Source: Heliopora coerulea
Lineage: Eukaryota > Cnidaria > Anthozoa > Scleralcyonacea > Helioporidae
Reading direction: 5' to 3'
Assembly: GCA_030142905.1 (NCBI GenBank)
Contig: JASJOG010000008.1
Span: forward strand, 2,046,001-2,110,000
DNA: 64,000 nucleotides
How positions within the stretch are numbered: the first letter of the stretch is position 1; the number at the start of each line of letters is the position of its first letter. Both the position numbers and the translations under genes were made by a program. The notes beneath the pieces are model-generated. The model ran no database searches. It was not told the origin of the DNA and was given only the letters and a program-made list of their open reading frames with translations. Of this stretch, positions 10,414-21,285 are shown piece by piece.

Positions 10414-12081
10414 TTGAAACCTCTGATCACCGAATACGATGAAGAGTTCCATGGCGTAGGGAAATTAACGTTCAAGTTCATCAATCAAGAAGGGAAACCT
10501 GTCGCACAGCCTACAAGAACAATCCCGTTCACTATTCGAGAGAAAGTTGAAAGCGAATTAAACCAGCTACAACAACAGGACATCATAGAACATGCACAAG
10601 GATCCTCAATCTGGGTCAGCCCAATTGTAGTATTTCCTAAACCAAACAACCCAGACAAAATTCGATTATGCGTGGATATGCGTCAGCCAAACACTGCAAT
10701 TCTACGAGAACGGCACCCTTAACCTAAGATTGACAACTTAATCAACAATTTAAATGGAGCTAGACACTTCAGCAAGTTCGACTTAACATCAGCGAACCAC
10801 CAGCTTGAGCTTGATCCAGAATCAAGGTACATAACAATATTCACATCATACAAAGGACTTTTCCAATACAAACGTTTAAACTATGGAACAAATAGCGCGA
10901 GTGAAATATTTCAAAACACGATTCAAAACGTCTTCAGTGACATCGCTGAATGTCGAAATATCAGTGATGATCTCATCGTTTTTGGCGCAACTTGAAGTGA
11001 ACATGATCAAGCTTTACAAAAAGTGTTACAAGTTGCCAAGGACCGCAAAGTGAGATTCGGCTTCGAAAAATGAGAATTTGATCAGAAACAACTTGAACTT
11101 TTTGGTAACGTCTTTTCCGACCAAGGAATCTCTCCTAGTTCGAGCAAAGTTCGTGCTGTGAAAGACGCTCCTGTACCTAATGATGTTTCCGAAGTACGTT
11201 CCTTTTTAGGAATGATTCAGTATTGTGGACGCTTTATCCCCAACTTAGCAGAAATCTCAGCTCCTCTTCGATTACTGACGCATAAAGACGTTAAATGGGC
11301 TTGGACTTCACGCCAACAACAAGCGTTTGAGACCCTCAATGATTTGTTTACCACGGATACGATTATGGGGTATGTTAACAGCTCGAAACATATCGAATTA
11401 CATGTCGATGTTTCTCCGTTTGGGCTCGGTGCTATTCTAACACAAACAACGCCAGGCGAGGATCACACAAAGGTAGTTGCATATTATGCAAGTCGCTCGT
11501 TAACAGCCACTGAGAGTTGGTACTCTCAAATTGATCGAGAAGCGCTTGCCATTGTATGTGGGATCGAACACTTTCACTTTTATCTATACGGACATGAGTT
11601 TACGATAATTACCGACCACAAACCGTTGGAACTAATTTACAAGAATGCTAAATCACGCCCGTCTGCGAGAATTGAAAGATGGTGTCTACGATTACGAGAC
11701 TATACTTTTCAAGTTAAATATCGCCCAGGACCAACAAATCCATCCGATTATTTATCCAGGCATCCGTTGAAAAATCACCACAACAACAGCTGCACTGATC
11801 AACCTAATTTGTCTCATGAACACGTCCGTTCTTTGGCAAAAACCGCTGTTCCAGTCGCGTTAGATATCGAAAATATCCGCAAAGCTGTCGGCCAAGATCC
11901 AACACTGCAGAAATTAATCGAGATTTTGGAAAATAACACATGGAACACACTTACATCTGACAATAAACTGAACACTAACATCAACGTCGCTGAACTACGT
12001 GTGGTTCGCAGAATCAACAATACCCGTTTGAATACGCCAGACGACTGGATTTTGGTAAATCGTATTTATTGTCACAAGTAA
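10414..12081 (+). pseudogene. Gypsy 1 reverse transcriptase and RNase H
   Basis: One frame with three internal stops (TAA 10720-10722, TGA 10993-10995, TGA 11071-11073). RT motifs in order: IRLCVDMRQPN, FSKFDLTSANHQLEL, and the active site read as ISDDLIVFG. RNase H follows, with ELHVDVSPFGLGAIL, YYASRSLTATE and TDHKPLELIY. The text ends in the linker before the integrase (DDWILVNRIYCHK) at 12081. Dead by the stops. A related linker reappears at 16082, so the 3' half may belong to a different copy. Confidence 0.85.
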
Positions 12082-12670
12082 TAATGTGCACATACACAAT
12101 TCGATCTAAATATTGATATAAATATAAGAAATTATGAACTTAAATGTTTAATGAATATACATGCAATAATTAATCCTATCTTTACTTACTTCTGTGCCAA
12201 TATCCGCGTGTTAAACCACATTACAAGCAAATAACTACAGGTTAGCATAAACTTATAAAACTCTCATTGTTCAGTTCAGATCCTCAGGTTAGCAGTAAAA
12301 CTTTCCGATTGTATTGTGCCCATGTGCTTGCAGTAATATGATACCTAAAGTTTAGATTGCGTAATTTAATTGTCAATCAAATGTAAATCAATAATAATAT
12401 TTTATAATATGCATTCATCACAACAACGTGCATTCAAAAAAATAGGCTCACGGTGTGTGCATGTGTCAACTGACTGAGTTGTTGATGACATAAACAATAT
12501 TAAGAAATACAGATACCAAAATGAATCACAATGAACTGAATAATTCTTTTGGTATGGTAACAGTTTAAGTAATTAAATGCCAGTGGCCTTTCGCGCAAAT
12601 GGCATCTTGCAAGTGTGATCAGCGCAAACACAATGGCTCCGTTGATATACACAAGTAACGAAAATCTGGC
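12082..12670. other. AT-rich spacer between Gypsy 1 and hAT
   Basis: No gene, no clear repeat. A possible inserted fragment of unknown type. Confidence 0.4.
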
Positions 12671-12987
12671 CAGACTGTCCAACCATCCCGATTTCGTCGG
12701 GATTACCCCGATTTTGACAGAAAATCCAGAATTCCGACGAACATGTGATCAGGATAAGAAAAATCCCGATTTTTACATCAGTTGCAATATTTTCGTAAAA
12801 TTGTCCTAATACTTATACGAGGTCACGAAATATAGCATACTCTGATATCCTCATAAAATAGAAAGCAACAACAAATTGAAGTTTGTACATGGTTGCTTGG
12901 TAGCCTTTCCTAGTCCTACTTTTTGGTGTGGACTACACGAAGTATAGATAAGAACTGAACTATTTCGTTTCTTCTTTCTGTAGCAAC

Positions 12988-15237
12988 TTGCACTGTCGAA
13001 ATAACTTGGACGGTACTTCGAACGATTGCACTATGGGGTCCGATGGGCAATCTAAGCCGAAAAAAAAGACACTCGATTGTTATTTCAAGTCAGCATGGAA
13101 GAACCAGATATTTACCGTGAATATAAGGGGAAAAGAGCAGTCTTTCTCTGGGGAAGTATTATCTGGTCGTGATGGCGATGAGAATGCAACCTGCACAGTC
13201 TGTGGAATGAAGTTTTCTGTCCGCCATGGGGGTCGGAACGATGTTACAAAACACTTTTCCCATCAAAAACACTTTCAAAGCATTTCGGCAAAGAAAGCTT
13301 CACCCACCTTAACAAGCCTTGGTTTTGGAGAAAGTGAAGCTGCGAAGAGGGTACGAAAAAAACAGGAAGAACAGCAGCAGCAAGTTCAGAAAGCTGAAGC
13401 TCTTTTTGTGCAGTTTGTAGCAGAGCACAACTTGCCATTCCGTACAGGAGACTGTTTCACAAAACTTGCGAAAGCAATGTTTCCTGATTCAGAAGTAGCC
13501 TAAGGATTCCAGTGTCCTCGTACCAAAACCTCAGTGCTCACCCGTCATGGAAGTAGAAAGTATTACTTTGAAAAAGTTTTTGAAACTCTCTCTTCCCAGT
13601 CACCTCCAGTTTATTACAGGCTGTTAATTGATGAATCAAATGATCGAGGGGTATAGGCAAAAGACTTGGTAAGAATGTTACGATTCTTTGAGAGCAATGT
13701 AATGAAGGCTGTCACCAGATTCTTTGATCTTCCCACGGCAAAAAATGGAACAGCCACTGCAATATTTGAAAAAGTGGATGAAAGTTTAATGTCTGCAGGC
13801 CTGACCTACAACAAACTCATCTGCTTCAACAGCGACACTTGTAACACGATGAAAGGACAGCTTAATGGAGTGTTGCGGTACCTGAAGGACAAACAACCCA
13901 ACCTGATTGATTTAGGTTGCATTTGTCACCTAGAGAACTTTGCACTCAAGGCAGCTATGAAGTGCCTGCCCATCAATGTGGACTCTCTCATGGTTGACAT
14001 TAACACCTACTTCTATCTCAGTGTCAAGCGCAAGGAAGAATTTAAGTCTTTCTGTGATTTTGTCAACATATCATACAAAAAGATCCTGGGGCACGTCCAG
14101 ACAAGATGGTTGAGCCTTCTCAGAGTAGTTGAGAGAGTCATAGAGCTTTGGCCTGCTATGGTATCCTACTTTGAAAGTCATGAAGATGCAGAGAAGCCTG
14201 GGCGAATATGCATAATTAGGAAGCTGTTAAATGATGAAACCAAACTCTATTTGCTGTTCTTAAAGTTTTTTCTCCCTACAGTCAACTCTTTTAATAGTGC
14301 CTTCCAAGTCACAACATATACAACCATTCATCTGTTGCACTTGGAAATGAAGAAGTTGACGAAACGTCTTCTGCGCTTCTTCATTAAAACAGATGCTATC
14401 CACCTTCACGACACCACCAAGACACCGTTTGAAGTAGAGGCTAACCAGCTTGAAGACGAGGCTGTAGAAGTTGGTAATGAGGCGCGATGTTTGGCTAATA
14501 CTCTTTGTGAAGATGGAATGGGATCTGTGGTCAATCGGTTCTTCAAAAATGTACGCCTGTTTTATGCCAAATTTGCAATCGCCATCTTTAAGAAATTTCC
14601 TTTCGAGTCCACGCTGTTGTCTGACCTACGAGTTCTAAACGCTACTGAAAGACGCAGCTTCGAGGACTTTCCAAATGCTGTTGTACGTCTTGCCAAAGAG
14701 CTACCGCAGCTTAAATTCACAGATAAACTTGATGAATTAAAAACCGAATTAATTGACTTCCAAATGGCGGATAAGGCAGACCTTCCAGAGGAAGAAGATG
14801 TGGATGAATTTTGGGCTGCTTTGCACGAAATTAAGGAGATGGGATCAGCTACTCCCACATATTCTAATCTTCTAATCCTCGTCAGGGCACTCCTTGCTCT
14901 GCCAGCAAGCAATGCCGACAGTGAACGTTGTTTTTCAATGGTTAGAAAAATTGACACAGAGGAACGGAGCCACCTACATCGCAGTACCATTGGGTCTCTG
15001 CTGTGTTTGAAACTAAATGTGGATGACGAATGCCATAACTTTAAACCCGCAACAGAACTATTGAAGTTAAATAAATCAGCAGTTCGTCTGTACAATGAAA
15101 ATAAGGCAGATATGCCTGCTCGGCAAGCGACAATCCAGTTTAATGCATGTTTAAAGCCTGGATCAAGCCAGATGGAAGAAGAAAAGACAATATGTGGATG
15201 TTTTACTAATATGAAACCCAAAACATTCAAGTTTTGA
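12988..15237 (+). pseudogene. hAT transposase with BED-like zinc finger
   Basis: A single reading frame interrupted by TAA (13501-13503) and TAG (13654-13656). The N-terminal part has a lysine-rich segment and a BED-like zinc finger (CTVCGMKFSVRHGGRNDVTKH). After the stops come LLIDESNDRG, the hAT catalytic region with CFNSDTCNTMKGQ, and GCICHLENFALKA. The C-terminus carries the dimerisation motif SNADSERCFSMVRK. Total about 750 codons, usual for the family, though part of the region near 13500-13650 seems shortened. Cuts and pastes hAT ends in the nucleus when active; here inactive unless both stops are suppressed. Confidence 0.85.
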
Positions 15238-15439
15238 TATGTATAAAAACAAACCACATTTATCGCTTTTAATTTCTACACTTGTCAAAACATTAATTAG
15301 AAATTTTACAAGAAGTTAAAACTAGCGTTTATTTGCGTTGAACTAAGCTTAATGTTAGATAAACATTAGAATAACGATACAATGTACTGAATAACGATAA
15401 AAATTACCAAACATTTTGATTGAAATAGTCGCCTAAGAA

Positions 15440-15540
15440 GGCAGGAAATGGTGTTTCTGAGAATTAAAATTTCAAAATTTTCTGGGGGAGCATGCCCCCA
15501 GACCCCCTAGCGCCTCGCGCCTTTGACACTCGTAAATTTC
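15440..15540 (+). repeat. GC-rich subterminal block shared with 63180-63290
   Basis: Contains AATTTCAAAATTTTC, GGGGGAGCATGCCCCC and GACCCCCTAG. The same block in reverse orientation occurs at 63180-63290, with GGCAGGAAAT-like and GACACTCG-like flanks preserved. It appears to be a hAT-family end sequence used by more than one element. Confidence 0.65.
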
Positions 15541-15552
15541 TCCCGACTCCTG

Positions 15553-16081
15553 TTAAAGCAGACGAAGATGACGAATTAACCGATTCCACAAACGTCTTAA
15601 TCGCGCAATATTCGAAGTCATCTAAGCCGCGTTTCTCTTATTTTAAAAACTTTGGTCTGGATGATCGCTTTCTGCTTGGTGAGATAATCAACATCAGCGC
15701 TGTTTGGTGTCGTATTTCAAGCTTCGAATCAAATGGGACGCATTAAATTCGACGTCTGAACTGAAACTTAACACTTCCGTCAAATTTTCGTAGGATTAAA
15801 TGCGACGGAACGTCGACGTCTGAACTAGGCCTAAGACTTATCTTGTGTCAAACAAATTCACAAAACGTTCTCCTCTCTTCGACGACGAACGTACGATCAC
15901 GCGTTCCACTCGAAATTCACGACCTTTCCTTCACGTTCCGTAACTTCTTCGCTCGTACCCGTAACTTATTTGGCTATCACGTGATTGCTACAAACTCAGC
16001 CAGCCAGCCAGCCACTCACACCAAGTCGCCTGCATGGTGTCGCTTTGACGTTCCATAGGAAGGTCAGCGGACACAAAAATT
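15553..16081. other. Composite repeat sequence
   Basis: Around 15725-15835 the words GACGTCTGAACT and ATTAAATTCGACG/ATTAAATGCGACGG occur repeatedly next to AGGCCTAAGA, like one end of a Tourist-type MITE. (CAGC)n-like CCAGCCAGCCAGCC is at about 15999-16014. No gene seen. Confidence 0.4.
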
Positions 16082-17294
16082 TAACAGGAATTATCACTAA
16101 CACAGCAAGTTGACCTGATTATCAGAGGAAATCGACTTGTCATTCCCAAAGACCTACCCGAACAGGTGATTCGCCTAGCCCACGAGGGGCAGAAAGGTCT
16201 TGTTAAGACCAAGCAATTACTTTGCGAGAAAATGTGGTTCCACGGAGTCGACATCCTAGGTGGAAAAGCCGTGAAAGAATGCCTTGCTTGCCAATCAGTT
16301 GGACAACCAGCGAAACCGGCTCCATTAGTAACCATGCCGATTCCCACACACGCCTGCGACACTGTTTATGCTGATTTCCTTGACCCACTACCAAAGAACG
16401 ACTTGCTACTCGTGATAATCGATGGCCGTACTTGTTTTCCTGAAGTTCATGGTGTTCAGAGTACTAATGCCAAGTCGACAATTCAATGTTTTGAAAGCGT
16501 TTTTGCTACTCATAGAGTACCACGAACAGTTGCTTCGGACAACGGACCGTCTTTTCAAAGCAACGAAATTTGAGAATATATGAACACAAAAAACATAACT
16601 TACCGTAAAATTACACATTTGTGGCGTCAAGCTAATGCCGAGGCAGAAAACTTTATGAAGCCCTTGAAGAAATGTCTCCAAACCGCAGCCGTCAAACAGA
16701 AAGATTGGAAACAAGAATTATACAAATTCCTTATGAATTACCGTGCAACGCCACACTGCACTACGAAAGTACCGCCAGTGACAGCCCTCTTCGGGCCGCA
16801 TATTTGTACCAAATTACCACAAGAACTCACAGCAATAAATGTAGAAGAAATCAACAGAAAAATCAACGCCGTAGACCACAATGCAAAAGTAAAACGCTGA
16901 CAAATGTCGCGCAGTCAAGAAACAGTCTTTCCAGGTAGGAGATCAAGTTCTAGTTCTTCAGCCAAAAGTAAACAAATTGACACCGCTTTTTGACCCTAAA
17001 CCGTACCGAATTACAGCTATAAAAGGAATTGTGATCACTGCTTCCAGAAAAGACCACCAAATCACGAAAAACTGTTCAAATTTCAAACCTTTTGCTGGAA
17101 TTTCCAGTTCAGACGACTCAGAGATTAGTGACAGTGGGGAGAGTGAGGGGAATAGTGATGTTGACCAGCAAAATATTCTTAGTCGCAACGCAGAAGCGAG
17201 AAGAGAAGAACCAGAAGAAAGAGGAGACCGCAGATACCCAATACGGAGAAGATATACACAATTATTCTACAGAGATCAACGAATTGTCCGATGA
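16082..17294 (+). pseudogene. Ty3/Gypsy integrase (element 1 or sister copy)
   Basis: Reading from 16082: linker, then an H2C2 zinc region (LAHEGQKGLVKTKQ...CLACQ), then the integrase core. The first Asp is in VYADFLDPL, the second in VASDNGPSFQS, and the Glu in ANAEAENFMKP. A TGA at 16571-16573 and another at 16898-16900 break the frame. A frameshift then leads into the C-terminal tail (KVNKLTPLFDPKPYRITAIK, then an acidic stretch with DDSEISDSGESEG) ending about 17294. The start duplicates the linker already present at 12020-12081, so this is either a second copy or a rearranged half. Confidence 0.8.
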
Positions 17295-17469
17295 AAGAAC
17301 AGAAGTACTTTTATTATCTGCATTTTATTTTTGTACTTCGTATACAAATTGCACATAATTCCTTGTTATTGGCTATAATTATATTAATAGTTCTGTTTAA
17401 TAAGTATAATGTAAATTTACAGGATGAACAGTTTGAACTGAACGTGGGTAAGGATATAATGTATGGTCA

Positions 17470-17535
17470 TTGACATTTATGAGCACACGTCACGTACATA
17501 GAGATTTTAATTGGGATAGTAGTTTAAGATGGCCT
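17470..17535 (+). repeat. 3' LTR remnant of Gypsy 1 type
   Basis: TTATGAGCACACGTCACGTAC...TTTTAATTGGGATAGTAG matches 8948-9007 in direct orientation with mismatches. It is cut at AAGATGGCC, where unrelated Gypsy sequence begins. LTR sequence probably extends left to about 17350. Confidence 0.55.
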
Positions 17536-17593
17536 GAAACGACCAAGGACCGACCCAGTACTAGGCCGGGGATCCGTCTATGAGAACACGGCC

Positions 17594-19877
17594 TTGCCCA
17601 TCAACGGGATCAAGCCTACTGCAGTCTTCATTAAGGCATGCGCGGGTAATCATGAGCAAAAGTGCTTGATGGATATAAGCGCTACGCTATCCTTAATCAG
17701 TCACCATTTCATCAGCACCACTTTAAAGCCATGCTCTTTGAAGGCCAGAGGGATTGGTGGAGAGCAGCGACAGGTATTGGGAATGAAAGAGTTTGAAGTA
17801 AACGTCAGAACTTTGACTAAAACTCATTCGTTTGGGGTCGTGGGGATCAGGAACACTTGCATTTTGGCTGCTAACTTTTTGAAATTCGGGACGGTGGTCG
17901 TTGACGTAGGGAACTCAAAGTTGTCCTGGCCGGAGGGGGAAGTACCGTTAATCATCGAAACAACCACATCAACCGTGAACAAATTGAGCGTTCTGTTAGA
18001 AAGTTATTCCGATGTTTTCGTACACGGACCGAACGACCCTTCAGGTCGAACTACTCGGGCAGAGCATTGTGTTGACACAGGAGACAGCCGCCTAATGAAA
18101 CAACGGTCCTATCAAATTCACGTCCATCTCCACAATGTGGTGACTAAACAAGTGAATGACATGCTGGAGAGAAGTCTCATTCGACCTAGTAACAGTCCTT
18201 GGTCCCAACCAATTGCACTTGCGCCGAAGAAAGATAGTAAACGGGTAAACCTGGTGACGAAGGACGCTCATCCCATGCCACGTATCGACGAGATCCTAGA
18301 CCAGTTAGGCGGTGCACACTACTTTGGTACCTTGGACCTTGCTTCCGGGTATTGGCAAGTACCTCTGAGGGGGCGGACATGGAGAAGACGGCCTTCTCCG
18401 TCGGCGTGGACCACTACGAGTTTACGGTTATGCCTTTTTTGCTTAACCAACTTTCCTGCCACATTTCAGCGCACGATGGGGACGATACTAAAAGGAATTA
18501 AAGGATATCTTGTTCTCCTTGATGATATTATCATCTTTTCAGATACGTGGGAGGAGCACCAGCGCATTTTGGAGGATGTCGTTCGTCGTATTCGGGCAGT
18601 TGGATTGAAGATCAAGCGCGACAAATGCCAATCTACACAAGAGTCGGTCAAATTCCTTGTCGAGGTGTGCGAGACTTTGCGACTCCATCCTCTCTCACCG
18701 TAGTTCGATGGTTTGATGGTATGGCGCCATACTGCGGGAGGTTTATCAAGAGCTTTGCCGACATAGTGGCACCCCTCCACGACCTGACCAAAGAGAGGCA
18801 ACGAAAATGCTGGATTCCTTTGGCCGACAAAGCATTCAACAGCCTCAAACGTCGTCTGTGCTTAGCGCCATTACTGTCTTTACCAAACTTTTTTGCGCCC
18901 TTCACCATTAATACAGATGCAAGTGATTCGGGTCTCAGAGCTGTCTGGTCCCAGCGAAAAGGAGCACACGAGTATGTGATCGCGTATGCCAGCCAAACCT
19001 TTACGCCTGTAGAAAGAAACTACTGAACCACGGAGAAAGAGTGCCTAGCCATTGTATGGATGGTTAACTATTGGAGGCCCCATTTGATGGACAAAGCCTT
19101 TGATATCGTGACTGACCATCGCAGTTTGACATGGCTACAGGGATTAAAAGCACCTAAAGGTCGCCTCGCCAGGTGGGTCCTTGCCTTACAGGAGTACGGG
19201 TTCGAGATTAAGCATCGTCCGGGGTCGAGAACATGGCAACGCGGACACCCTTTCGAGAATCCCCCGCGTGCGACCTTCCAAGGTAACTGAGTGGAAACCG
19301 ATGAAAACTTGGCGGTTGGTGTCGGAGCCACCGAAGTGTGCGCCTCGTGGTCAAGGGTAGAGATCCACACAGCACAGCAGATTGATTCAAGCATCTCCCA
19401 AATTTAGGATACATGGGGATCAACCGCTACTCAGAATGTCTACAACGATACTATTGGCCGGGAATTGCTAAAGAAGTGCAACTGTGGATAGCTGACTGCA
19501 AACAGTGCAACCGCCGTAAAACACCTGTACCACGGCAGAAGGCTCCCATGAAGACCATAACAGTTGGAAAACCTATGGAGCTATGGGCAATGGGTCTGCT
19601 TCCTATGACCGCCCGCGAGAATCAGTTTATCTTTGTCATGTCCAACCACATCACCAAGTGGGTTGAGGCGGTGCCAATGATCAATCAGCGAGCAGAAACG
19701 GTAGCCAGAGCTTTTGTTGACGAAGTGGTCGCCCGTCGTGGAGTCCCCAACAAACTCCTCACTGACCAAGGAAGGAATTTCGAGGCGGATCTCATCAAAC
19801 AAGTGTTTCATCTTCTCGGTGTGAATAAACTGAAAACCTCGCCGTTCCAGTGTGTAGGTCGCCAGAAACAGCTTTGA
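17594..19877 (+). pseudogene. Second Ty3/Gypsy Pol, multiply broken
   Basis: A different Gypsy lineage from element 1. In order: protease-like segment (CLMDISATLSLIS, the Asp-Ser/Thr-Gly triad degraded), RT (SPWSQPIALAPKKD, FGTLDLASGYWQVPL, and LVLLDDIIIFSDTWEEH as the active-site region), RNase H (FTINTDASDSG, TDHRSLTWLQG), H2C2 finger and integrase core. The segment about 18368-18440 is read in the wrong frame between two compensating indels; another shift lies near 18660, TGA at 19024-19026, and further breaks at 19290-19412. The first integrase Asp appears replaced by Gly (ELWAMGLLPM); the second, LLTDQGRNF, remains. It ends abruptly after the core's middle with no LTR. Confidence 0.85.
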
Positions 19878-20394
19878 CAAAAGCTGTATTATTGAGGTAT
19901 GTACTGAATTCTCCATAATTTATCTGGCAAAATTTTTACTCCAGTAAATTGAAGATTTAATCGTCGTGCATTTTCCACTAAAAGCACTGGGTTTTACGTA
20001 CATGGCGGCCTCCATATCCGCCATTTCTGGCTTCAGAATTCCACCTCGAGTTATTGTTCCAGTCATTTTAGAGTTCACTGTTTATGAGTGCGAATGATAC
20101 CCGCAAGAAACAAGAACAGCGTCTCATTTACAAACTTGGTACTCTCCATCCCCACGGCCTTAATGAACGTTTTTCTTTCGTTTAGGTCCTCATCTGTCAA
20201 TGCCTGCCTCTGCAGACATTCACAGTATTTTGTATTACTTTTCTATGCCATTTGTTGTGTTCAGTTTTCTACTGTGCTCTCACTTGTTTTATATTCAGGC
20301 TGCATCCAGGCATACCCCCTTACTATCGGGTTTGTGTGCGGGCTCAATATTGAATAAGTTTTCATTTTGTTATGGTTACGTTTCTGTCATTGGT
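19878..20394. other. Unassigned spacer
   Basis: Sequence between the truncated Gypsy and the non-LTR fragment. No reading frame with family features. CATGGCGGCCTCCATATCCGCC at about 20002 is GC-richer than the surroundings but not informative. Confidence 0.35.
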
Positions 20395-20843
20395 TAATTT
20401 ATAAAGCATTGGTACTACCTTACCTAGATTATTGTAGTGAAGTATGGGGCTGTTTAGGAAAAACCCTGTCTGACAAACTCCAAAAGCTTCAAAATAGGGC
20501 AATTAGAATTATAACTTTTTCTGATTATGATATCAGTGCAGTCGATCTATTGCAATGCCTTGGATGGGATACTCTTGAACAACGTCGTAATAAGCAAATG
20601 GCAGTTAGCATTTATAAATCATTGAACCATTTCTATCCTGAAGAGCTTAATTTACTTTTTGAAACAACCTCCCAGATTCATTCATATAGTCTGAGAGGCA
20701 GCTTTAGCAATATTTTGATACCAAGGCCTTTGACAGAGGCTGGAAAACGAACTTATGGTTCCCGAGGGGCTGTTTTATGGAATGAGCTTCCTGATGTGAC
20801 AAGGAATAGGCCAACTGTTCAGTCTTTTAAAAATTCTTTATAG
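20395..20843 (+). pseudogene. LINE reverse transcriptase C-terminus
   Basis: An open frame of about 150 codons with the post-RT region typical of Jockey/CR1-like elements: LPYLDYCSEVWG, LQKLQNRAIRIIT, LGWDTLEQRRNKQMAVS, then YGSRGAVLWNELPD and a stop at 20841-20843. The catalytic FADD region and the endonuclease are absent because the copy is 5' truncated. The remaining frame has no stop, so the copy is not very old. Confidence 0.8.
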
Positions 20844-21171
20844 CTATGGGGGGCGATTCGGCGGAATTGGGCTTCCAATGTAATATAAATTAAATTTTTA
20901 ATATCTTAATGTATTTTAGCATGGGTATATATGTACGTGCGTGCTTTTGCTTTCACGGACATGTATGTTCATATATGTGTGTAATGGCCTGTGTATAAAT
21001 ATTTTTTATATGGCCTGTGTACAAATATTTTTAATTTTGTCACAGGTTAATAATTTCTTTTTTTATTGCACGGCTCATTGGAAGAGCATTCTTTGAATGA
21101 AATGATACCGTGTATACTAATAATTTTTCGTTTCTAATAAAGCCTTATGATGATGATGATGATGATGATGA
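20395..21171 (+). mobile_element. 5'-truncated non-LTR (LINE) element
   Basis: The 3' end of a non-LTR retrotransposon: the RT C-terminal coding tail, a roughly 300-bp 3' UTR, AATAAA at about 21136 and a terminal (ATG/TGA)n simple repeat. 5' truncation and a short tandem-repeat tail are usual for CR1/L2/Jockey-like lineages. No target duplication was identified. Confidence 0.75.
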
Positions 21172-21247
21172 ATTTTGTTTCACGTGAATGCTTGTATAGC
21201 TTGCTATATAACCAACAAGTTTGTTTATTCTATTTATCTTTCTACTA

Positions 21248-21285
21248 ACTCTCCAGACGAAGGACCTTTGCTCGAAACGTCGAGG
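21248..21285 (+). other. Hammerhead-like motif (weak)
   Basis: CCAGACGAAGGACC...GCTCGAAACGTC resembles the minimal hammerhead ribozyme arrangement seen in Penelope-like retroelements (CUGANGA box, short stem II, GAAAC, GUC). The first box departs from consensus (CAGACGA instead of CUGANGA) and stem II is weak, so self-cleavage is doubtful. Confidence 0.25.

Larger units (their letters stand above)
12671..15552 (+). mobile_element. hAT DNA transposon (degraded)
   Basis: The probable left end is CAGACTGTCCAACC followed by subterminal CCCGATTT/CGGGAT words. The body is a hAT transposase, and the right part has the GC-rich block GGGGGAGCATGCCCCC and ends near GACTCCTG at 15552. I could not find a convincing 8-bp target duplication, so the right boundary is provisional and may be truncated. 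Confidence 0.6.

Noticed and set aside
14562..15257. 231-codon ORF antisense to the hAT transposase
   Set aside because: Shadow of the hAT C-terminal coding region; no domain or splice context.
8950..17535. One intact Ty3/Gypsy element between two LTRs
   Set aside because: LTR remnants are partial, the linker is duplicated at 12.0 and 16.1 kb, and stops and a hAT lie between; it is a composite of fragments.
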